Shown: positions 18,672-29,462, numbered from the stretch's first letter. The stretch: DNA of 64,000 nucleotides from Buttiauxella sp. B2 (GCF_006376615.1 NZ_VEXQ01000001.1:434001-498000), one strand, 5' to 3'. Made by a program: numbers and translations. Notes: generated by a model not told the origin, from the sequence alone.

Positions 18672-20279
18672 TCAGGAGGTGACCAGCACCCCGTTGGTTA
18701 CTAAATCTCTGGTGGCATCTTCGTGGCTTGCGACACCTTCCAGATTAAACACCGATACCACACCGCTCAGGTGTTCGGCCTGGTTTGCCAGAGCATCGGT
18801 TGCTGCTGCCGCTTCTTCTACCAGTGCGGCGTTTTGCTGAGTCACTTGATCCATCTGGCTTACCGCCTGTGCAACCTGTTCAATGCCACGGCGTTGTTCG
18901 TCAGACGCAGAGGCAATTTCACCCATAATGTCGTTAACCTGAGTTACCGAACGCACAATTTCAGCCATGGTGCTGGCGGCGGTATCGACCAGTTGCGAGC
19001 CTTGCTGCACGCGGTCGACCGACTCCTCAATAAGTACTTTTATCTCTTTTGCCGCCTGCGCACTGCGGCTTGCCAGATTGCGTACTTCACCTGCGACTAC
19101 GGCAAATCCACGCCCCTGTTCGCCCGCGCGTGCCGCTTCAACTGCGGCGTTCAGTGCCAGGATGTTGGTCTGGAAGGCAATACCGTCAATCACGCTGGTG
19201 ATATCACCAATTTTCTTCGAACTGCCGGCGATGTCGTGCATGGTGCGAGCAACGTTTGCTGCCTGTTGGCCACCTTGCTGCGCGGTATCTGCTGCTGTAC
19301 GCGAAAGCTGTGCAGCCTGTCGTGCGTTGTCGGCATTCTGGCTTACCGTCGCAGTCAGTTGCTCCATGCTGGCGGCGGTTTCTGCCAACGATGCCGCCTG
19401 CTGTTCGGTTCGTGAAGACAGGTCGTTGTTACCAGCGGCAATTTCGGCAATGCCGGTGTGCATCGCACTGCTACCCTGCCGAACCTGGTGTACCGTCTCT
19501 TTTAACGCTTGCTGCATGTTTTTCAGGCTGCGGAAAATCTCAGAGATTTCGTTACGCCCATACACGCTTATCGGTCGCGCCAAATCACCAGCGGCAATAT
19601 GTTCGAAGTGACTGCGCACAATTTCCAGCGGCTGCACCAGCATCCGGCGTGACCAGACGATTGAACCAACCAGCATCAGGATAGCTATCACCGTTACGCT
19701 GGCAAAAATAATCGCCGAGGTCTGGTAGTTCAGTTTGCTATCGGCACTCGACGCCGCCACGGTGTCATTGATGCTTTGCTGCCAGGCATTAAAGTAGGCG
19801 TCAAAAATGTCCTGTGACTTCTGAATCGGCGCACCCAGGAAATCAGAAAGTTGATTGCTTTCAAGCCAGGTGGCCTGATGCTGCAAATCATCCCGATAGG
19901 CGGCGTAACTCTGTTTAGTCGACACCACCATATCCTCACCTTCTTTATTCAAAGGTGGGATTTCCAGAAACTGGTTAAACAGCATGTCAGCTTGTTTCAG
20001 GCTGCCACGGGCATTTGCCATCAGGCGTTTAATATCTTCTGCCGGGTAACTTAATGCTGTCAGCGTACCGGCACGGCTCAGAGCGGTGCTGGCTTGTAAC
20101 AACGCCGCACGGCTTTGGGTTAAGGTGTCGCGCTGTTGGTTTCCGACTTCAACCATGTTTAGATTCTGAAAATCATCCCTGAATGCCCAAAAGGACAGTC
20201 CATTACTACCAATCTGCAATACGCCGCAGACGATCAAGATTAACAACAGAGTGGTCGAAATTCGGATACGGTTGAACAT
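18672..20279 (-). CDS. tap: Methyl-accepting chemotaxis protein, Tap-like
   Basis: The product is 535 residues from ATG 20279. The N-terminus [20 protein letters not shown] and the periplasmic four-helix TarH-type sensor resemble E. coli Tap (533 residues). Two membrane spans flank the sensor; HAMP ([22 protein letters not shown]) and the conserved signalling tip ([20 protein letters not shown]) follow. The C-terminus lacks NWETF, as does E. coli Tap, a low-abundance receptor that senses dipeptides and pyrimidines. The ligand here may differ because the sensor domain is the least conserved part. It lies between tar and cheR as in E. coli. Confidence 0.93.
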   Translation of the reverse strand: MFNRIRISTTLLLILIVCGVLQIGSNGLSFWAFRDDFQNLNMVEVGNQQRDTLTQSRAALLQASTALSRAGTLTALSYPAEDIKRLMANARGSLKQADMLFNQFLEIPPLNKEGEDMVVSTKQSYAAYRDDLQHQATWLESNQLSDFLGAPIQKSQDIFDAYFNAWQQSINDTVAASSADSKLNYQTSAIIFASVTVIAILMLVGSIVWSRRMLVQPLEIVRSHFEHIAAGDLARPISVYGRNEISEIFRSLKNMQQALKETVHQVRQGSSAMHTGIAEIAAGNNDLSSRTEQQAASLAETAASMEQLTATVSQNADNARQAAQLSRTAADTAQQGGQQAANVARTMHDIAGSSKKIGDITSVIDGIAFQTNILALNAAVEAARAGEQGRGFAVVAGEVRNLASRSAQAAKEIKVLIEESVDRVQQGSQLVDTAASTMAEIVRSVTQVNDIMGEIASASDEQRRGIEQVAQAVSQMDQVTQQNAALVEEAAAATDALANQAEHLSGVVSVFNLEGVASHEDATRDLVTNGVLVTS

Positions 20280-20327
20280 CAAGACAGCCCTCAGCCGGCA
20301 CGTCTACCGGCTATTCATTAGTGATTC

Positions 20328-21989
20328 TTAGAAAGTTTCCCAGTTATCGTCATTCCCACCTACCACCGCTTTGCTCGGTTTGAGCGTTGGGGCGATCGGA
20401 GTCGATGCAATAATGGGAGACGTAACCGCAGGTTCAGTCGTTAAGCGGAAGGCCGCGACCAGTTGGCTCAACATGCTGGCTTGTTCTTCAAGTGCTGCCG
20501 CCGCAGAGGCTGACTCTTCAACAAGCGAAGCGTTCTGTTGGGTGACGCGGTCCATTTCAGATACGGCCAGCGCAACCTGATCGATACCCCGGCTTTGTTC
20601 ATCGGAGGCCGAAGCAATTTCGCCCATGATGTCGGTGACGCGGGTGACCGCATTGACGATATCGCTCATGGTTTCACCCGCACTCTCCACCAGTACTGAA
20701 CCGGTATCGACGCGGGAAACGGAGTCTTCAATCAGTGATTTAATCTCTTTGGCGGCCTGCGCGCTTCGTTGCGCAAGGTTTCGCACCTCACCTGCAACGA
20801 CGGCGAATCCGCGCCCCTGCTCACCCGCACGTGCAGCTTCAACCGCAGCGTTGAGTGCAAGAATGTTGGTCTGGAAGGCAATACCGTCAATCACGCCGGT
20901 AATGTCAGCGATTTTCTTCGAGGAGCCCGCGATGTCGTGCATGGTTTTCACTACACCATCCACCACTTTTCCACCACGTTGGGCAGTTTCGGAGGCGCTT
21001 AATGCTAATTGAGATGCTTGACGCGCGTTTTCCGCATTCTGTTTTACGGTCGCCGTAAGCTGTTCCATGCTGGCAGCGGTTTCTTCAAGCGAAGCCGCCT
21101 GCTGTTCGGTACGGGAAGAAAGGTCGTTATTTCCGGCCGCGATTTCTGTAGCACCGCTATAAATGGCATCAGATCCATCACGTACGCTGCCCACGGTAAT
21201 AATCAGCTCTTGCTGCATGTGGCGCACGCTGGAAGTCAGTTCGCTGATTTCGTTGCGACCACTGGAAACAATGTTTTCAGTCAGGTTGCCATTGGCAATC
21301 TCACGAATATGACCAATCACCACCGACAGCGGTCGCAGCAGGATGCGGCGCATACCGAACCATACCAACAAGCAAACCGCGAACAATGCAACTGCAAGAC
21401 CACCAATCTGCCACTTAGCAAAGTTGTAATCACTGGTGCTGGCGATGTACGACTGTTCGTACATGCGGTCGTTCAAAGCGATGTAACCGCTGTATTCTTT
21501 TTCGAGTGCGTTTTGCAGGCTTTGCGTGGACTGCGCAAAATAAGCGTCCATATTGCCACTTTCCAGATAACCCACCAGTTCGCTTAACGCCTGATTGTAG
21601 TTCTGGTAGTCGTCATCAATGCCTTGTACCAGAGTTTCAATTTCCGGATTAATGGCGGGGACTTGTTTGAATAAGGCGTAATGTTTTTGCGCATCGGCAA
21701 GGGATTTTTTGGCGTTACCCAGTAGCTCAGTTTTTGCTGAACTTTGCCCATTGCTGGCATCCATCATCATACGGGCAGCCGATCGGCTCAGGTTAATGCG
21801 CGTTTGCAGCATCAATTCCCAGGTGTTAGCCAGTTCGGATTGCTGAACGCGTAACTCCCTTGAAACTTTAAAACTGTCGTTATTGTCTTTGAGTGAGTTA
21901 AAAAACATTCCGCCTGAGATGAGTTGGAGGAGCGCGAACACCACCAGCACCATCATTAGCATGGTGACAACGCGAATACGGTTCAACAT
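20328..21989 (-). CDS. tar: Aspartate-type chemoreceptor Tar
   Basis: The product is 553 residues with two membrane spans, a periplasmic four-helix sensor, HAMP and signalling domain. Arg64, Arg69 and Arg73 in [17 protein letters not shown] sit at exactly the positions that bind aspartate in E. coli Tar. The C-terminus ends DDNWETF, the CheR/CheB docking pentapeptide of high-abundance receptors. It is first in the meche operon (tar tap cheR cheB cheY cheZ), behind a clear sigma-28 promoter. Confidence 0.96.
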   Translation of the reverse strand: MLNRIRVVTMLMMVLVVFALLQLISGGMFFNSLKDNNDSFKVSRELRVQQSELANTWELMLQTRINLSRSAARMMMDASNGQSSAKTELLGNAKKSLADAQKHYALFKQVPAINPEIETLVQGIDDDYQNYNQALSELVGYLESGNMDAYFAQSTQSLQNALEKEYSGYIALNDRMYEQSYIASTSDYNFAKWQIGGLAVALFAVCLLVWFGMRRILLRPLSVVIGHIREIANGNLTENIVSSGRNEISELTSSVRHMQQELIITVGSVRDGSDAIYSGATEIAAGNNDLSSRTEQQAASLEETAASMEQLTATVKQNAENARQASQLALSASETAQRGGKVVDGVVKTMHDIAGSSKKIADITGVIDGIAFQTNILALNAAVEAARAGEQGRGFAVVAGEVRNLAQRSAQAAKEIKSLIEDSVSRVDTGSVLVESAGETMSDIVNAVTRVTDIMGEIASASDEQSRGIDQVALAVSEMDRVTQQNASLVEESASAAAALEEQASMLSQLVAAFRLTTEPAVTSPIIASTPIAPTLKPSKAVVGGNDDNWETF

Positions 21990-22020
21990 ATAACACCCTT
22001 TTAATGATTTCTTATCGGTG

Positions 22021-22047
22021 TTATCGGCATGATGAAAAGTAACTTTA
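22021..22047 (-). promoter_or_regulatory. Sigma-28 (FliA) promoter of the meche operon
   Basis: On the minus strand the sequence reads TAAAGTTA, an 11-base spacer, then GCCGATAA. This is one base from the FliA consensus TAAAGTTT-N11-GCCGATAA. It lies 31 bases upstream of the tar ATG, matching the tar promoter of E. coli. Confidence 0.95.
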
Positions 22048-22167
22048 ACGGAAACTCTGGCGGGGAATATAAAGAGAGGGGTGTGTCGTGACTTAGCGGA
22101 AATTATTTCACTGCGTTGTACTGCTGCGGGCGGCTTTAGCCTGGTGCCCGCAGCGAATAAATAGTGA

Positions 22168-23493
22168 TTACCAGAACACGTTAGCCTGAATACCTACAGC
22201 CCAGGTATTGTTGGAAAGGTTATTTTCGAAGGATTGAGTATTATCGTCCCAGTTATCCTTGTTGCTATCGTAGTGGCTGGCGAATAAGCGAATTTCTGGC
22301 TTATCGCGACCGAAGGACAGAGCCTGAGCAATGGTGTATTTCGCACCGCTGCGGTCATAGTCAGAACCGTTAACGGACTTCTGGTCTTCGAAGTAGCCCA
22401 TTTCAAGATAAGTACGCGTGTAATCAGACCAGTGATAAGTGACCCTGGCGCTGGCAGAGGCCGTAGACGCATCGCCTTTATCGCCATTCCACATCTCAAT
22501 ATCGTTGGCTCCTGCCAGGTTGATTGCGTGGCTCACATCCCAGTCCGCTGCTACAGGGATATTACCGTAGTTACGCAAAGCCCAACCCTCGCCCTCTTTT
22601 ACACTGCCATTCAGAGTGTCTGCTGCCCCGAAGGTCACACCCTGCAGAGCCGAACCTTTGCCATAGTACTGGATAACAGTGTTGTTAACGCCCTTGTCGA
22701 AGATCTCTTGTTTCAAAACAACCATCGCGGTTTGACCATCGGAATAATCGTGGTTAACCCGATTTAGCTGTTCATCGTTAGCATCAGCGTTGAGGTACTT
22801 ATAACCCACAGCCAGGGTAGCGCCATCCCACAGAGGTTGACTGTCATACATGACTTCCAGTTGATTGGAGTCAATCAACTCTTGAGTGTCTACGTCACCT
22901 TCGGACAGGGCTGAAAGATCTTCATCAATATCACGATGTAAAAATGCGAAAGAAAGTTTCCCTTGGCCCAGCGACATCTTTTCAATACCGCCACCGACGT
23001 TGGTATGGTTCCAGTAATCATAGTCGTTAGCATCGATGCTATATTTATTATACTGACGAATACCGGCCCAAGTCGTTTCACCCATTCCCATAAAGTTGCG
23101 GAACTGGATATTCATGTTTTCCCAGCCAAAGTTATTTTCGTGATTACTATTGGAATCACCATCGTACATGTTAATCATGGTCTGAATATAAACAGACTCA
23201 CTTCCAGTGTTATATAACTCTTTACCAAAACCGACTTCGGCATAGGTGTCAAATTCATTACCCATACGGCCGAGTTTATTTTTCTCAAAGCTGCCACCCA
23301 CGGCATCTTTCATAGAACCATTGTCACCCGCTGCAATGCCTGAGCGAAAATAACCATAAAAATCAATACCTGATAGCGTATCAGCACCGATTATCGTTTT
23401 AGATGGTGCATCTGTTTTTTCGCTTGCGTATACGGCAGTAGAAGCCAGTGAAAGCGCTGCTGCAATAGCAAGGGGCAATAAAGATTTTTTCAT
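22168..23493 (-). CDS. LamB-type carbohydrate porin
   Basis: The product is 441 residues with a signal peptide ([23 protein letters not shown], cleavage after VYA) and a strong AGGAGG site. The mature N-terminus includes [18 protein letters not shown], as in maltoporin-family proteins (FHGYARSG in LamB), and the chain ends in Trp as outer-membrane barrels do. Loop sequences differ from LamB, so the sugar is probably not maltodextrin (inference). It stands alone between tar and the Csu-like pilus genes. Upstream lies a CRP-like site, which would fit a catabolite-controlled sugar porin. A hairpin without T-run follows at 22123-22154. It could serve the uronate-glycan locus at 45-62 kb, but nothing in the sequence proves that. 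Confidence 0.85.
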   Translation of the reverse strand: MKKSLLPLAIAAALSLASTAVYASEKTDAPSKTIIGADTLSGIDFYGYFRSGIAAGDNGSMKDAVGGSFEKNKLGRMGNEFDTYAEVGFGKELYNTGSESVYIQTMINMYDGDSNSNHENNFGWENMNIQFRNFMGMGETTWAGIRQYNKYSIDANDYDYWNHTNVGGGIEKMSLGQGKLSFAFLHRDIDEDLSALSEGDVDTQELIDSNQLEVMYDSQPLWDGATLAVGYKYLNADANDEQLNRVNHDYSDGQTAMVVLKQEIFDKGVNNTVIQYYGKGSALQGVTFGAADTLNGSVKEGEGWALRNYGNIPVAADWDVSHAINLAGANDIEMWNGDKGDASTASASARVTYHWSDYTRTYLEMGYFEDQKSVNGSDYDRSGAKYTIAQALSFGRDKPEIRLFASHYDSNKDNWDDNTQSFENNLSNNTWAVGIQANVFW

Positions 23494-23803
23494 TACATAT
23501 CCTCCTGATTTTAAAATATAAATTCCATATCAAATCGCACTGGATTTAAATATTAATTTTTATCGGTCATTGTTGGTAATTAGAATGCAAAATATTTCAA
23601 TTACTCTAAATGAAAGTTATTTATTCAAACAATATAGAACGTTTAACCATAGTGTATGGCGTTACCTACTCCCCTAAAACTGAGCATTTGTTTAAAAGTA
23701 AATATTGCCGTTGAGGGATATTAATTTGTGGCTTAGCTCACAATAAGTGACCTGGGTGTGTTCATATTTTCGACAATAAAGCAGTGGAAAGTATCACGAG
23801 TAT
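23494..23803. promoter_or_regulatory. Upstream region of the porin gene with a CRP-like site at 23727-23742
   Basis: This 310-base, AT-rich gap separates the csuE-like stop from the porin ATG on the same strand. It contains TGTGG-CTTAGC-TCACA (23727-23742), nine of ten bases of the CRP consensus TGTGA-N6-TCACA, centred 241 bases upstream of the porin ATG. No terminator for the pilus operon was recognised here. Confidence 0.6.
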
Positions 23804-24775
23804 TTAGAACGCAACATCAACTACGAGTGTGTCGGTATAACTCCCGGCGGGAGGTGTGGTTTGAGTGGTCAGCACTTTTGCTACGTAGTTGTAGTTGCGC
23901 AATAGCCCGTCACTGCTCAGCCCTGACGATGCCGTACTGGCCCAGCGTTCCGCTCCCAGACTACCCCAACGGTCAGTCCCGTTGGATTTGTAGAGTTCAT
24001 AATTCATATAGTTGTTGCCACTTTTCATTCGCCGCACATTGCCAGAGGCATTAGCGCCATTGTTGACGCCGACGGTATAGGTGCTGCCTTTGGTACAAGT
24101 GACGGCAATACTTTGCGAAATACTTTTAAAGTTTTGCACCAGCGGCGCACTATCGAAATTGACTGCGGGCGCCGTGATGGTGCTGCAATCATTAGTGACG
24201 GTAAGCGTGACCGCCATATTCGCAGTACCGTTACCCGTCTGATAAGCCAGGCAAACCGCCACACCAAGGCTACAAATATTCCAGTCGATACGCAGATTAA
24301 GCACTAACTGATACGGACCGGCGCTAACGTTTTGCCCGGCGACAGTGCGCAAGTAAAGTGGCAACGTATAGCGTTTGCTGGCCAATAAATTCAATAACGT
24401 ACTGCCGCTCCAGGTATAAGTTCCCCCAACTTGCACTTCGCTGCCTGCGGCACATCCTGACTGCACGCAAACCACAACGGGCACATTATCAGTATTGGTG
24501 GTGTCATCGGTGCGCTTGAGTAACCCTCGAACACCCGTAGTGACTGGCGTTGCCCCAAGATAGGTGAGCTTTATCGAGTCAGAAGTCAGCAGGTTAAGCA
24601 CCGTGTCGCAATCAAGAGTAAAGGCCGCGCTGGTGTTCTGAACGGTGGAGTTGATAACAAACGAACTCTGGCTGCCAAACGCACCATTTTGCCCGCCCTG
24701 AGTGCAGGCTGAATGTGCGGACGTGGCAATAAGCAGCAATAGCACCGCCAATATCCACACCCCGCGCCCTATCAT
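23804..24775 (-). CDS. Csu-type tip adhesin (spore coat U domain protein, CsuE-like)
   Basis: The product is 323 residues with a signal peptide ending in ATSAHSA. It contains two SCPU (spore coat protein U) type domains: an N-terminal one (about 24-180) and a C-terminal pilin-like one ending YTDTLVVDVAF, the usual donor-strand-type C-terminus. Paired cysteines are visible. In archaic chaperone-usher pili the two-domain last subunit is the tip adhesin, CsuE in Acinetobacter. It is the last gene of the operon and overlaps the usher stop by four bases. Confidence 0.88.
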   Translation of the reverse strand: MIGRGVWILAVLLLLIATSAHSACTQGGQNGAFGSQSSFVINSTVQNTSAAFTLDCDTVLNLLTSDSIKLTYLGATPVTTGVRGLLKRTDDTTNTDNVPVVVCVQSGCAAGSEVQVGGTYTWSGSTLLNLLASKRYTLPLYLRTVAGQNVSAGPYQLVLNLRIDWNICSLGVAVCLAYQTGNGTANMAVTLTVTNDCSTITAPAVNFDSAPLVQNFKSISQSIAVTCTKGSTYTVGVNNGANASGNVRRMKSGNNYMNYELYKSNGTDRWGSLGAERWASTASSGLSSDGLLRNYNYVAKVLTTQTTPPAGSYTDTLVVDVAF

Positions 24776-27168
24776 CTCGCCCCCTCACGACAAATCAGCG
24801 GACCGTAAGTTTTCAGTTTGCGCTCAGGGTTATTCTCCAGCTGTAACATAGCGCTACAGTGCTTGCCGTCAGGCAGGGTAACCGTCAGAGGATTTATGTC
24901 GCTCAGGTTTTCAAGATAGACAATCCCGTCGTAACCCACGGGGGCTGGAGGTTGTAATGACCGATACACCTGGCTTGATACGGGAAGCACCTTGCCGTTG
25001 CCGTCTTGCAAGATAACACTGGCGACACGCTGCTGTTCCATCGGAAAATCAAGCAGATAACCACTATTACGGCGTAATGCCACGCGGCGTTCAGTATCTT
25101 TAATGCGCGTGTCGGCAGGGAGATTTAGCGTGTTGATACTGTAGTTTGCCGGGTAATACGATGAAACACCGCTGATGAGCAAATAGCCATCTTTGTCAGT
25201 GGTGCCGACCGGTTGGTTTTCAAAGTTCACCGTCACATCGCTAAAACCTTCTGTGCTGACCACCATAAAAGCATCGTTTATCGTATTGGCTGCCAGCACG
25301 GTGTTATCCATCATGACCAGCGATCCGGACATTTCGCCCCATTGGGTATAGTTATTACTCTGCCCGTATACACCGCCCTGAAGTTCTACTTTATTGTTGC
25401 GCCAGCCAAGCGTTGCCTGCTGGTAATCGTCATTTTTGCTTTGATGTGCGTAGGCCATGTTCCAGCTAAAACCGCCGTTGCCTGGCATCGCATGGTTGTA
25501 GTTAACTCGCTGCGTGCTACCCGCATCAGGTGTGCTTTCGACGCTAAACGCAGCACTACTTAGCTCCCCAAACGGGACTTGCAACGATAGCGCCATACTC
25601 CAGCCGTTTTGCGCGGGATCATGGCTGGCTGCCAGATAAAAACTGCTGTTTCCCCACAGATTTTTGCTCCACGAAAGGTTGAGCAATTGCGTTTTCTCAT
25701 TGTCAAAACTGCGCACGTCAATCCATGCTGCGCCCACGTTGCCGTAATTGCCAAGGTTAAAAGAGAGCGAGTATTGATCGGTGCTGCGACTGAGGCTGGC
25801 GATGGGCTGGTTGTTTTCGTCATACATGTCGGGCGAGTCGTAGAGCGCCAGGTTACCAAACCCACGGTCGCGATGGCTGTGTTGCGTGCCGATATTGAAC
25901 CAGTTGGTGTTGTACTGATAGCCCCAATTAACCTGCTGGCCACCCTGCCCACGCATTTCACTGTGCGACCAGGCACCGTTGACCACGCCAAAACGCCCTA
26001 GTTTCACCAGCGTTCCCACACCGCCCAACACCAGTGATTGCGCGCCTTCAGCATGGCTTTCCAGCGTCCAGAAATCGTTTACGCCGTAGCGGTATGAACC
26101 ACTTGCCGCCGCTGGGCCATAAGAAAAATTATCGATGCCGTAATCACGCCGCAGGCTGCCGAGCGTCAACGCGCCGTCGCTCAAACCCGGTTTGAGCAAT
26201 TCACTGGCAACATAAAACGGCAGCGTGGTAGAAACCTGGCGACCCAGCGCATCGGTGGTTACCAGCACCGCATCGCCGGAGCCATTAATATAGGGAAGAT
26301 TGGTCAGGGTAAACGGACCCGGTTGCAGTTGGGTGCTACCGCTGCGATAGCCGTTAATAAACACATCGACCGTGGAAGGCACTGCCGCTTCACCGGAAAA
26401 AGCAGGCAACGGATAAGTGATGAGGTCGGGGCGTAGCGAGAAATCACGCCCAATAGAAATGCCGCCCATGCGCACGCTGTTGCTCCAGCTTAACGCGTCG
26501 CTCACCACATCCCCCACAGACCAGCTGATAATGTCGTCTTCGTCGGTGCCGGTTAGTGTGGTGTCGTAACGCCGATAACCTTCGCCGCTTCCCGCGTCGT
26601 AACCCGCAAAGCCCTGGCGAAATGTTCCGGTAGATGAAAGGCTGAGGTTGCCGCCGAACATCCGTAACTCATGCCATACCGAGGCCTGGCTGCCGCTGTT
26701 TTGTGTATGACTTGAGTAGAAATCGTAGTTGAGCAGTGCCCCGCTGCCGCTCAACGGTGTAAAACTGGCGTCGCGTTTACCAAGAGCGATCGCCTGGTCG
26801 GGCAACCATTCGTTAGGAACCGTCATTAACAGACGTTGCCCGGTGCTATCGTATTGGGTTTGAACGCCTTTAAGCACCGAAACATTGACTTCGTCGGTGC
26901 TTAATTTATCGCCTGGTAATCCGGCACGTTGTAAATCGGCACGGCTGACAAAAAACTGTCCGTTGCGCGAAGTGACCGGCACTACCAATCCACTGTCCCA
27001 CTGATTAAAAACCAGCGATAAATGAAACTGCGCTGACTGATTCAGCGCTTGTGCATCCGGCGGTGGTGGTAATGCATCATCTTCTTGCGCTGCATCACTG
27101 CACAGCGGCAAAGAAAACAGAAGCATCACCATCGGTAATCGGCTCAATTGACCGGAGAAGATTGCCAT
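24772..27168 (-). CDS. Outer-membrane usher of an archaic (Csu-type) pilus
   Basis: The product is 798 residues with a signal peptide. PapC/FimD usher landmarks are present: N-terminal domain (FHLSLVFNQWDSGLVVPV), 24-strand pore region with GVNDFWTLESHAEGAQSL and GNLALYDSPDMYDENNQP, and C-terminal domains (SYYPANYSINTLNLPADT; VRLNSG-like block read as VALRRNSGYLLDFPM). It threads subunits across the outer membrane. Its start lies inside the chaperone gene end (25-base overlap), which indicates translational coupling. Confidence 0.95.
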   Translation of the reverse strand: MAIFSGQLSRLPMVMLLFSLPLCSDAAQEDDALPPPPDAQALNQSAQFHLSLVFNQWDSGLVVPVTSRNGQFFVSRADLQRAGLPGDKLSTDEVNVSVLKGVQTQYDSTGQRLLMTVPNEWLPDQAIALGKRDASFTPLSGSGALLNYDFYSSHTQNSGSQASVWHELRMFGGNLSLSSTGTFRQGFAGYDAGSGEGYRRYDTTLTGTDEDDIISWSVGDVVSDALSWSNSVRMGGISIGRDFSLRPDLITYPLPAFSGEAAVPSTVDVFINGYRSGSTQLQPGPFTLTNLPYINGSGDAVLVTTDALGRQVSTTLPFYVASELLKPGLSDGALTLGSLRRDYGIDNFSYGPAAASGSYRYGVNDFWTLESHAEGAQSLVLGGVGTLVKLGRFGVVNGAWSHSEMRGQGGQQVNWGYQYNTNWFNIGTQHSHRDRGFGNLALYDSPDMYDENNQPIASLSRSTDQYSLSFNLGNYGNVGAAWIDVRSFDNEKTQLLNLSWSKNLWGNSSFYLAASHDPAQNGWSMALSLQVPFGELSSAAFSVESTPDAGSTQRVNYNHAMPGNGGFSWNMAYAHQSKNDDYQQATLGWRNNKVELQGGVYGQSNNYTQWGEMSGSLVMMDNTVLAANTINDAFMVVSTEGFSDVTVNFENQPVGTTDKDGYLLISGVSSYYPANYSINTLNLPADTRIKDTERRVALRRNSGYLLDFPMEQQRVASVILQDGNGKVLPVSSQVYRSLQPPAPVGYDGIVYLENLSDINPLTVTLPDGKHCSAMLQLENNPERKLKTYGPLICREGAR

Positions 27169-27896
27169 TGTTCGGAACGGGCATTGATCGTGGCGGACAT
27201 TTGGTCAGGCCGGGTAAACGATGCAGGTAACGGCCATTCACGCTGGCTGTTGGGCAATACATAGCCCATCAGCCCGTCGGTCAATACTCGTTTTTGGCTC
27301 CCCTGGCGCAGGCTGACATTACTTAGTCGCGCATGAACGTTACCGCGATTGGTGATTTGTAGCGTCGATTGACCATTTTCATTCTTCACCTGCCACGACA
27401 ATTTCGCCGGTTCAGTATTGGCATGGTTGCTGGCGGCGCTGAAGGTTTCCATACCTGCACCATACGAAAACAACGGTATGGAATAGCGCATTTGCAATCT
27501 TAGGCCCATTTGTGGTTTGCGCTCATCAACGGGCTGGGGAATTTCATCCACCACGATGCGATAAGCCTGTTCCTGGCCCGGTGGCACCACGTTTTGTTTG
27601 ATCAAACGAATAAGCTGCTTGCCACCGCCTTCAATACGAACTATCGGTGGGCTCGCGACAACATCCTGTTGCGGCTGGTATTTTTCATGGCCTTGTAGCT
27701 GCTGCCAGCCGACCACGCGCACCTGCATAGTCGTCGCCGTATCACTTTGGTTTTGTATCCACAATTCTGCGGCTTTGGCATCGGCATCAAGGTAGGGGTC
27801 GATGGGCCAAATCAGTATGTTTCCTGCCGCTAACGCCTGAGCGCTGGCAAGACAGCCAGCCGCTATCAATAATTTACGCAAGAACCATGGCTTCAT
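27144..27896 (-). CDS. Periplasmic pilus chaperone (CsuC-like)
   Basis: The product is 250 residues from ATG 27896, behind AAGGGAG. The signal peptide ends ASAQALA, followed by ILIWPIDPYLDADAKAAEL, with the N-terminal immunoglobulin domain (residues about 25-145) containing GKQLIRLIKQNVVPPGQEQAYRI and the C-terminal domain containing NRGNVHARLSNV. The short loops are typical of archaic-family chaperones rather than of FGS-type ones. It holds subunits by donor-strand complementation before delivery to the usher. Confidence 0.93.
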   Translation of the reverse strand: MKPWFLRKLLIAAGCLASAQALAAGNILIWPIDPYLDADAKAAELWIQNQSDTATTMQVRVVGWQQLQGHEKYQPQQDVVASPPIVRIEGGGKQLIRLIKQNVVPPGQEQAYRIVVDEIPQPVDERKPQMGLRLQMRYSIPLFSYGAGMETFSAASNHANTEPAKLSWQVKNENGQSTLQITNRGNVHARLSNVSLRQGSQKRVLTDGLMGYVLPNSQREWPLPASFTRPDQMSATINARSEQWQSSPVN

Positions 27897-27910
27897 TGTT
27901 TTCTCCCTTT

Positions 27911-28414
27911 TTACCATGACAACGTCACAGTGAGTTGGTCGGTATAAGTACCTGCCGGGCTAAAACCCGTTAATTGCGCTGCGCCATAAATTGGCAATGT
28001 GATGTTGTTACTGTTGCTGTAGGTGACTGCTACCGCCTGATTGACCATGATTTCAGTGTTGGCGGTTAGCGCACCGCTGGTGTAAAGCCGATAAGGCACT
28101 ACCTCGCTGCTGCCGGTGCGCACCATATTGCGTACCGAGGTGTAGTTTTTGCCGCCATCAATGGTCATGCTTAACGCCACACCCGGCGTACAGGCCAGTG
28201 CCAGCGAGGTATCAGGTATTAATGCATTGCTGGTAATACCGTTTTCTACACCACTGTGGCTGCCAAAATTCAATGTGCCAAACAGGCCACCACTACCACT
28301 AGCTATGGAGCAACCCGGTGTTATCGTCGCGCCAACCTGAAATGATTGTGTCGTGACCGCACTTGCCGGAAGCGCAATCATCATCCCCCCTATCCAGGCG
28401 TGAATTTTATGCAA
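27911..28414 (-). CDS. Csu-type pilus subunit, spore coat U domain (CsuA/CsuB-like)
   Basis: The product is 167 residues with a signal peptide (ending LPASAV) and one SCPU domain: Cys pairs in TPGCSIASG and ALACTPGVAL, and the ending YTDQLTVTLSW. It is the second subunit gene of the operon, probably a minor or linking pilin. Acinetobacter Csu loci have two such minor genes (csuA, csuB); only one is present here. Confidence 0.88.
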   Translation of the reverse strand: MHKIHAWIGGMMIALPASAVTTQSFQVGATITPGCSIASGSGGLFGTLNFGSHSGVENGITSNALIPDTSLALACTPGVALSMTIDGGKNYTSVRNMVRTGSSEVVPYRLYTSGALTANTEIMVNQAVAVTYSNSNNITLPIYGAAQLTGFSPAGTYTDQLTVTLSW

Positions 28415-28485
28415 AGCGCGGCCCTCAGCAGTGGCAACTGCCTGCTGTTAAATTCTAAGAATGGCTTACAAGGAATGGAGCTTGT

Positions 28486-29055
28486 TTAGTAGGTCACACT
28501 GACATTGATAATGTCAGTGTATGTGCCCGGTTTGACTGTCACGCTGTCCCCTCCGCCCTGAATACGCCCGTAGACAATGTAGTTGTCTACGCCAGCAGTA
28601 GTGGACGCTTTCGGAATTGCCGCATTGTTGGTAATCACATTATTGAACGCGTTGTCGCTGTAGATGCTGTACGCCACACCTTGTGTCGTATCACTGGTAT
28701 TGACCAAATAACGGGCTGGAGTACCGGGTGTGCCGACCGTCGTCGTCGGAGCAGCATTAGTGCTGCCTGTCACCTGTACGGTGTAAATTGCACCCGATGT
28801 GCATTGAATACCGAAGCTGTTGCCACCAGAAGCGCCTGCCAGCTCAGTAGTCAACGTAGAGAATGTTGCGGGATGTTCGCCGAAATCCAACGTACCAAAG
28901 TTAATGCCGTTTTGTGCCGGTGAACCGTTGATCAGGCAGCCATTCGTCAGGGTCAGGGTCGCATTGATTGTACCGCTGCTGGTTACCGCCTGCGCCTCGC
29001 TAATGCCACAAAGTAAACCACTACCACAGAGCATTAAGAGTGTGTGTGCTTTCAT
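28486..29055 (-). CDS. Csu-type major pilin, spore coat U domain (CsuA/B-like)
   Basis: The product is 189 residues with a signal peptide ending SEAQAV. Features are NGCLINGSPAQNGINFGTLDFGEHP, IQCTSGAIYTVQVTG and the C-terminus YTDIINVSVTY. As the first, promoter-proximal gene it should encode the rod subunit of the pilus. It is followed by a 71-base gap before the second subunit gene. Csu pili promote adhesion to abiotic surfaces and biofilm formation. Confidence 0.88.
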   Translation of the reverse strand: MKAHTLLMLCGSGLLCGISEAQAVTSSGTINATLTLTNGCLINGSPAQNGINFGTLDFGEHPATFSTLTTELAGASGGNSFGIQCTSGAIYTVQVTGSTNAAPTTTVGTPGTPARYLVNTSDTTQGVAYSIYSDNAFNNVITNNAAIPKASTTAGVDNYIVYGRIQGGGDSVTVKPGTYTDIINVSVTY

Positions 29056-29462
29056 TGTTTAGCCCTCATTGTGCACATCCGTCACCCTTTGACTGCCAGG
29101 GCGTTGAATACGCTAACTTATTGAAATTTAGTTTATGTATGACGAAATAACCAGGAGTTGAGCGAACAATCACCCTTACAGCGTATTGCAAAATATTTAG
29201 TTTATTAATCAAGTAATTAATAAAATAACGATGGAGAGAATGCAGAGTTTTTGCGGAAATATTAATATTGTTTTCGTGATGGTAATCACGTTGTTACATA
29301 AAGGTCTCTGTATTAACAAATGCGACAAAAAGTAAAAAATAGTTGTATCTGTGCTCGCTTTGCTTCAATTTATGGGCCGAATGTATATTGGGCAAACATA
29401 ATTATTATATATAGCTCAATGAGTTAAATATATGTTAACGCACAGATGGGGATATCAGGTCA
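29056..29462. promoter_or_regulatory. Divergent control region of pilus operon and symporter, with CRP-like palindrome at 29275-29290
   Basis: This 407-base AT-rich gap lies between the pilus operon (minus) and the symporter gene (plus). It holds CGTGA-TGGTAA-TCACG (29275-29290), an exact palindrome in its arms that matches eight of ten CRP consensus bases, centred about 180 bases before the symporter start and 227 before the major pilin. I saw no open frame in it. Confidence 0.6.

Noticed and set aside
22123-22154. Hairpin GCTGCGGGC/GCCCGCAGC after the porin gene as a terminator
   Set aside because: The stem is good but no T-run follows on either strand, so I do not list it as a separate terminator.
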